11,595 nucleotides of DNA from Chroococcidiopsidaceae cyanobacterium CP_BM_RX_35. Its GTDB lineage: Bacteria > Cyanobacteriota > Cyanobacteriia > Cyanobacteriales > Chroococcidiopsidaceae. The translations under genes and the position numbers were made by a program. A model generated the notes under the pieces. The model worked only from the letters and a program-made list of their open reading frames with translations, searched no databases and was not told the DNA's origin. Positions 7,764 through 11,595 of this stretch are shown here, piece by piece (within the stretch, counting starts at the first letter, position 1; the number at the start of each line of letters is the position of its first letter). The stretch lies in contig JAFAVL010000761.1 in the NCBI GenBank assembly GCA_019242465.1, positions 1-11,595 on the forward strand, written 5' to 3'.

Positions 7764-9278
7764 TCAAAAACCTGCCTCCAATTGTCTCACCACAGTTAGA
7801 GCAGAATAGCTAACACCAGCAGTACCTTCCCCTGGATGAGTTGAGTCACCCACTAGCCATAGATGTTTAATTGGGGTGCGATTCGCAAAACCAAAGGGAC
7901 CAAAAGTCGGTATCCGTTGACCAATGCCACCGACAACGCCTCGCTCTCTAGCTGTATAGCGAGCAAAGCTGCGGGGTGTGGCAGCTTCTTGATAGCGAAT
8001 TGTCTCTGGTGTGAGGTGGAAGAATTGCCCCAGACGGGCGATCGCCTCTTCTGCATATCTCTGCTTAAGACTGTCATAATCTTCACATTGCCACCATTTC
8101 CTTGTGTCAACGAAAGAAGAAGCAATAATCGTTGCTTGTCCCGATGGAGCGCGTCCATCCCCTGGATGACTAACCGAGACAAACAGGGAGTTGTTCTCAC
8201 CTATCGGACCATTGGCGTCGTAGAGAAACTGGAGATGCGGCGGACATTCAGACGGAATTGCACTTGCTTCTACACCTAAATACATCACAAACGCCCCTGA
8301 TGCTGGAGGCAGTTTTTCGACCCGATGCCGATAGCCCTTGGGAGCATTCTCGCCTAATAGTTGCACCAGATTTTGCACAGTCACATTGGCAATGACGCAA
8401 TCTGCTGGCTCTGTCCAAACTTCGCCAGTTTTCTGGTTACGGATCTGCACAGCAACAGCTTTCCCATCCTTAACCTGGATAAGTTCCACTGTATGACGCA
8501 TCAACAGTTGACCTCCATCTCGGTTCAGGGCTTCCACCAAGCGATCGCTCAACACTTGCATACTGCCCTTAAGATGAAATAGTCCTTGCGGCAGTTGAGA
8601 AACACTTAAGGCTGTTGCCGCATAAAGCAGTGCTGTTTCCTCCGCATCTACTTGAGAATAAAGCTTCAATTGCAGATCGAGAAACGTTTTCAGCCGCTGA
8701 TCATGCCCCAATCCATACGCTCGTAATGCATCCCCAACCGTCAAAAAGGTGTAGGGCAGGGTGATTAACGTACCAGGACGAACTGCCTTAGTCAGTTGCC
8801 ACAAGTCCCAGAGGTTGCGAGGGGGCAGTACCGGATCGCGACCTTGAAACGCCCAGCTAGCCTTAAATAGTGTTGCCAACAGTTGCCAAAATGATTCACT
8901 TTTAGGAAACTGGCGCTGGCGCTCTGCTTGCCATCGTTTTTGGTCACGCCAAACATTGATTGGCTCCGATTCACCTGGTAGATACACTGCACAGGCAGGA
9001 TCGCATGGCGTTGCTGCGGGTAGGTCAATTTCCAGTTCTGAGAAGATGCGGTGATGAATTCCTCCCGCTTCCAGCCCAGCTACCTGAGTTGCTCCCACAT
9101 CAAAGGTAAATCCCCTGCGTTTAAACGTGGAAGCGCATCCTCCTGGCACTAAGGCTTGATCTAAGATTAAGACTCGGTAGCCGCGCTTGCGCAGTAATGC
9201 TCCAGCTGTGAGCCCACCAATTCCGGCTCCAATGACAATGACACGGGGCTTGCTATTGCCTCCCTGAGTACTAGGCAT
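7764..9278 (-). CDS. crtD: C-3',4' carotenoid desaturase CrtD
   Basis: This FAD-dependent phytoene-desaturase-superfamily enzyme is 504 residues long from the start chosen here. The N-terminal dinucleotide fold VIVIGAGIGGLTAG (about 13-26) is followed by LDQALVPGGCASTFKRRG and FTFDVGATQVAGLE. The C-terminal FAD motif is HLWLVGDSTHPGEGTAGVSYSAL. The pattern matches cyanobacterial CrtD, which introduces the 3',4' double bond in myxoxanthophyll synthesis, more than CrtH (carotene isomerase), but this is judged from memory of the family. The frame can start at 9314 (12 residues longer, AT-rich MLNFKGEHLYLT) or at the ATG at 9278. The second leaves the short leader before KPRVIVIGAG that is usual in this family. 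Neither has a convincing ribosome site. Two HIP1 sites lie inside. It would act at the thylakoid or cytoplasmic membrane. Confidence 0.85.
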   Translation of the reverse strand: MPSTQGGNSKPRVIVIGAGIGGLTAGALLRKRGYRVLILDQALVPGGCASTFKRRGFTFDVGATQVAGLEAGGIHHRIFSELEIDLPAATPCDPACAVYLPGESEPINVWRDQKRWQAERQRQFPKSESFWQLLATLFKASWAFQGRDPVLPPRNLWDLWQLTKAVRPGTLITLPYTFLTVGDALRAYGLGHDQRLKTFLDLQLKLYSQVDAEETALLYAATALSVSQLPQGLFHLKGSMQVLSDRLVEALNRDGGQLLMRHTVELIQVKDGKAVAVQIRNQKTGEVWTEPADCVIANVTVQNLVQLLGENAPKGYRHRVEKLPPASGAFVMYLGVEASAIPSECPPHLQFLYDANGPIGENNSLFVSVSHPGDGRAPSGQATIIASSFVDTRKWWQCEDYDSLKQRYAEEAIARLGQFFHLTPETIRYQEAATPRSFARYTARERGVVGGIGQRIPTFGPFGFANRTPIKHLWLVGDSTHPGEGTAGVSYSALTVVRQLEAGF

Positions 9279-9304
9279 GGTTAAGTATAAGTGTTCACCC
9301 TTAA

Positions 9305-9484
9305 AATTTAACATTACTTAATACTTTTGCTGCCATCTGCTGCGGCTTTTTGATGGTAGTCGTAGATGCGGCAATTGTGAACGTGGCAGTTCCTGCTATT
9401 GGACGGGTATTAGGGGATTCGATTAGTAGTTTGCCATGGGTGATCAACAGTTATATCCCCAACGGGAAACTTCATCATCGTTAG
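9305..9484 (+). pseudogene. Remnant of an EmrB/QacA-type MFS transporter N-terminus
   Basis: One plus frame, open from 9305 to a TAG at 9482-9484, reads FAAICCGFLMVVVDAAIVN and then VAVPAIGRVLGDSISSLPWV INSYI. This is the first membrane helix and loop of DHA2 (14-helix) drug/H+ antiporters, whose hallmark is LDxTIVNVALPAI followed by the WVVNAY-like entry to helix 2. The match stops abruptly after INSYI, and neither of the other two plus frames continues with transporter-like sequence. No start codon precedes helix 1; the first ATG (9353) lies inside it. I read this as a surviving fragment of about 50 codons of a deleted transporter gene. It now occupies the spacer upstream of crtD. Confidence 0.7.
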
Positions 9485-9729
9485 CTCGATCAACTACCCT
9501 TCTGGCACTACGAAATATTGACCTCTCTGCACAGAGGCAAGGTCACGGGGAAACTTCTCTAACCTTAGTAGGAAGTCTATAGGCACCTGATTTTAAATCT
9601 ACAGTTAGTCGGTCAAAATAAAGTATTTTTAATTCTAAAAGGCTATCCTATAGGGGAAGAGGCAAAAATGCAAGTGAACCCAGACGGGAAGCCAGCCTGA
9701 GTTCAGGGCCTAAAACTTGACAATACTAC
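9485..9729. other. Gene-free stretch upstream of the sbpA promoter
   Basis: There is no gene with recognisable features here. The stretch holds a hairpin-like segment at 9519-9545 (CCTCT/AGAGG inside TGA/TCA arms) and a small CCTATAGG palindrome near 9649-9656. A 30-codon minus-strand frame from GTG at 9586 to TAG at 9494 reads like protein (EKFPRDLASVQRGQYFVVPE), but it lacks a ribosome site and cannot be assigned. Confidence 0.4.
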
Positions 9730-9759
9730 TTGAATTGCAACTTCACTTTCGTATACAAT
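9730..9759 (+). promoter_or_regulatory. Putative promoter of sbpA
   Basis: TTGAAT (9730-9735) as -35 and TACAAT (9754-9759) as -10 are separated by 18 bases, matching the sigma-70 consensus at 4/6 and 5/6 positions. It lies 55 bases before the preferred sbpA ATG. A TTGACA at 9717-9722 has no matching -10 at 17-18 bases. No sulfur-regulator operator could be identified. Confidence 0.45.
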
Positions 9760-9814
9760 TTTGTTTTCCCTAAAAACACATTTCTCGATCGGATAAGTGG
9801 AGTTAGAAACTTAT

Positions 9815-10915
9815 ATGGCTGTAGTTCGGTATTTCCAGTTCCATCTGCGATCACTACGCAAGTATATTGCTTTAACGTTGCTTGGCATAACAACGAGTTG
9901 GGTAATCGCAGCCTGTTCTAATGGTGGTGGACCCACTAGCGCTACTGGTGGTGGACCCACTAGCGCTACGGCAAGTAATCCTGTCAAGTTAACACTGGTG
10001 TCTTATGCAGTCACCCAGAGTGCTTACAAGGAAATCATTCCTCAGTTTGTACAGGAGTGGAAGAAGAAAACGGGTCAAGAAGTTGTTTTTGACCAAAGCT
10101 ACGGCGGTTCCGGCTCTCAAACTCGTGCAGTAATAGATGGGCTAGAAGCTGACGTGGTAGCATTAGCACTTGCCTTAGATGTCAACAAAATTGAAAAAGC
10201 GGGGATAATTAAACCTGGGTGGGAACAGAGATTACCGAATAATTCAATTGTTACTAAGTCAGTTTCAGCTTTTGCCCTGCGTAACAAGAGAGTTAAGGTT
10301 TCCAATTGGTCTGATCTAGCTCCTAAAGGCATCAAAGTGATTACAGCTAATCCCAAAACCTCAGGAGGAGCGCGTTGGAACTTTTTAGGATTGTGGGGTT
10401 CGGTCACTCAGCTAGGCGGCAGCCAACAGGAAGCGCAGAATTTTATTGAAAAAGTCTTTCGGAATGTCCCTGTCATGCCAAAAGATTCTCGCGAAGCCAG
10501 TGATGTCTTTTATAAAGAAGGTCAGGGAGATGTGTTGATCAACTACGAAAATGAACTTTTGTTAGCAAAGTCTCAAGGAAACTCTCAACCTTTTGTGGTA
10601 CCCACAAACATCAACATCTCTATTGATAATCCAGTAGCACTGGTGGACACATATGTGGATAAGCATGGCACGCGCGAAGTAGCTGAAGCTTTTGCTAAGT
10701 TTTTGTTTACCCCTCAGGCTCAACGAAAATTTGTCAATACTGGGTATCGCCCTGTTAATGAAACTGTTGCTAAAGAGTTCGAGAATAAGTATCCCAAGAT
10801 CAAAAAACTTTTCACTGCTCAAGAGTTAGGCGGCTGGAATGTAATTCAGAGAAAGTTTTTTGCAGATGGTGCAATTTTTGACCAGATAGAAGCAGAGATT
10901 GCTAAATCTCGATAA
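9815..10915 (+). CDS. sbpA: Sulfate-binding lipoprotein of the ABC sulfate transporter
   Basis: This 366-residue periplasmic solute-binding protein captures sulfate (or thiosulfate) for the CysTWA importer. The N-terminus has basic residues (RSLRK), a hydrophobic segment, and the lipobox-like VIAAC, with Cys34 the likely lipid-anchored residue. A Gly/Pro/Ser/Thr linker follows. NPKTSGGARW near residue 179 is the classic sulfate-binding-protein signature; FDQSYGGSGSQTRAV near 90 and INYENELLL near 245 are further family elements. Start choice: ATG at 9815, with GGAG 12 bases upstream. A GTG at 9797 in the same frame adds six residues (MELETY) but has only a weak GGA before it. A perfect 24-base tandem duplication codes for part of the linker. 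cysT starts 26 bases after the stop, so they are co-transcribed, as in known sulfate operons. Confidence 0.93.
   Translation: MAVVRYFQFHLRSLRKYIALTLLGITTSWVIAACSNGGGPTSATGGGPTSATASNPVKLTLVSYAVTQSAYKEIIPQFVQEWKKKTGQEVVFDQSYGGSGSQTRAVIDGLEADVVALALALDVNKIEKAGIIKPGWEQRLPNNSIVTKSVSAFALRNKRVKVSNWSDLAPKGIKVITANPKTSGGARWNFLGLWGSVTQLGGSQQEAQNFIEKVFRNVPVMPKDSREASDVFYKEGQGDVLINYENELLLAKSQGNSQPFVVPTNINISIDNPVALVDTYVDKHGTREVAEAFAKFLFTPQAQRKFVNTGYRPVNETVAKEFENKYPKIKKLFTAQELGGWNVIQRKFFADGAIFDQIEAEIAKSR
9922..9969 (+). repeat. Perfect 24-base tandem duplication in sbpA
   Basis: Bases 9922-9945 and 9946-9969 are identical. Because 24 is a multiple of three, the reading frame is kept and the eight-residue unit GGGPTSAT is doubled directly after the lipobox Cys-Ser-Asn. 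The position between membrane anchor and folded domain means copy-number changes would only alter tether length. It is probably a replication-slippage product. Confidence 0.95.
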
Positions 10916-10928
10916 ATCCAAAGACTTT

Positions 10929-10944
10929 AAGGAAGACTAACTTG
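10929..10944 (+). promoter_or_regulatory. Ribosome binding site fixing the TTG start of cysT
   Basis: AAGGAA (10929-10934) is followed by a 7-base spacer and TTG (10942-10944). No ATG or GTG is available at a usable distance in this frame, so this site decides the start and indicates a rare TTG initiation codon. Confidence 0.75.
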
Positions 10945-11595
10945 AGCAATCAACTTCATGTTCACTGGAATTCAACTAATGCTTTAAGAAAAGGAATAAA
11001 TTCAGTTTCCTTTCCTTGGAGCATTACTATTAGCTACTTAGTGTTAATGCTGTTTTTACCAACAGCTGCTTTGATTGCTAAATCTGTTACTGTTGGACCA
11101 GTAGATTTTTGGCAAATTGCCACTTCGCCAGTAGCGCTATCAGCCTATAACGTCACTTTCTTAACGGCGCTCTTGGCAGCTTCAATCAATGGCTTTATGG
11201 GAACTCTAGTTGCCTGGGTTCTGGTACGCTATGAGTTTCCAGGCAGAAAACTGGTGGATGCTGCAGTAGATCTACCTTTTGCCTTACCAACTTCAGTGGC
11301 AGGGCTAGTTTTAGCTACAGTTTACAGTGAACAGGGCTGGATTGGTCAGTTATTTACTCCCTTAGGCATCAAAATTGCATTCACGCGCTTAGGGGTACTG
11401 GTAGCGATGATTTTCATCTCACTACCTTTTGTTGTTCGAACACTCCAACCAGTGTTACAAGAGATGGAAAAAGAAATTGAGGAGGCAGCTTGGTCTCTCG
11501 GAGCCTCTCAATTTCAAACTTTTCGTCGAGTTCTGCTGCCTCCCATACTGCCCTCAATTTTTACAGGTTTAGCTTTAGGTTTTGCCAGGGCTGTA
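10942..11595 (+). CDS. cysT: Sulfate ABC transporter permease CysT, cut off by window edge
   Basis: 218 codons are open to the last base, so the C-terminus is missing. This inner-membrane subunit pairs with CysW to form the sulfate channel driven by CysA. Membrane helices are visible at about 28-47, 70-95, 105-130 and 150-172. The EAA loop that docks the ATPase is present: EEAAWSLGASQFQTFRRVLLP near 176-196, then LPSIFTGLALGFARAV at the window end. Start choice: TTG at 10942, because AAGGAA sits 7 bases upstream and the first in-frame ATG (near 11047) already lies within the first helix. The gene is 26 bases behind sbpA, and cysW and cysA would be expected beyond the window. Confidence 0.92.
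   Translation, partial: MSNQLHVHWNSTNALRKGINSVSFPWSITISYLVLMLFLPTAALIAKSVTVGPVDFWQIATSPVALSAYNVTFLTALLAASINGFMGTLVAWVLVRYEFPGRKLVDAAVDLPFALPTSVAGLVLATVYSEQGWIGQLFTPLGIKIAFTRLGVLVAMIFISLPFVVRTLQPVLQEMEKEIEEAAWSLGASQFQTFRRVLLPPILPSIFTGLALGFARAV

Noticed and set aside
9279..9314. Twelve-residue longer N-terminus of crtD
   Set aside because: The extension is AT-rich and unlike the short leader expected before the FAD fold. It cannot be excluded because neither start has a clear ribosome site.
9436..9582. 48-codon plus frame starting MGDQQLYPQRE, overlapping the MFS remnant
   Set aside because: It has no family resemblance and no ribosome site, and it lies in a different frame from the transporter-like sequence.
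9640..9716. Possible riboswitch-like leader ahead of sbpA
   Set aside because: I compared it by eye with cobalamin, TPP and SAM motifs. Only small isolated stems and no conserved core were found, and it lies upstream of the putative promoter.
9797..9814. GTG at 9797 as start of sbpA
   Set aside because: The ATG at 9815 has GGAG upstream and gives a normal lipoprotein leader; the extra six residues add nothing recognisable. It is kept as an alternative.

Overview
The window looks like the chromosome of a cyanobacterium. It carries four copies of the HIP1 palindrome GCGATCGC (872-879, 7386-7393, 8038-8045, 8541-8548). It also has a CrtD-type carotenoid desaturase, a PEP-CTERM protein, a DUF29 gene, and an sbpA-cysT sulfate-transport cluster of cyanobacterial type. 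The genus cannot be fixed from the sequence alone. There are no tRNA or rRNA genes, no insertion sequences and no CRISPR array.

Layout: (1) 1-1452, minus strand: glycogen debranching enzyme GlgX, cut off at its 3' end by the window edge. (2) 1453-1976: a 524-base gene-free spacer with small hairpins. (3) 1977-3880, plus strand: a two-gene unit of a zinc-free quinone-oxidoreductase-like MDR protein and a poorly characterised ThuA/class I amidotransferase-like protein, followed by a long imperfect hairpin. (4) 6346-4023, minus strand: a secreted PhoD-type phosphatase followed 41 bases later by a PEP-CTERM protein. Upstream of phoD are three, possibly four, TTAA-centred repeats at an exact 11-base period, which fits a PhoB/SphR Pho box. 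(5) 6557-6997, plus strand: a DUF29 gene broken by one in-frame amber codon. (6) 7131-7715, plus strand: an integral-membrane isoprenylcysteine-methyltransferase-like protein. (7) 9278-7764, minus strand: CrtD, for myxoxanthophyll-type carotenoids. (8) 9305-9796: a spacer holding a remnant of the N-terminus of an EmrB/QacA-type MFS transporter, and a putative sbpA promoter. (9) 9815-11595, plus strand: sulfate-binding lipoprotein SbpA and the start of permease CysT (TTG start), which runs off the window.

Most of the window is ordinary cyanobacterial metabolism: glycogen mobilisation, carotenoid synthesis, and acquisition of phosphate and sulfate. The most informative features beyond gene naming are the Pho box ahead of phoD and the PEP-CTERM gene, the single-codon DUF29 pseudogene, the MFS fragment, and a perfect 24-base tandem duplication in the SbpA linker. 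I see no convincing new multi-gene system. The least understood coding unit is the MDR plus ThuA-like pair.
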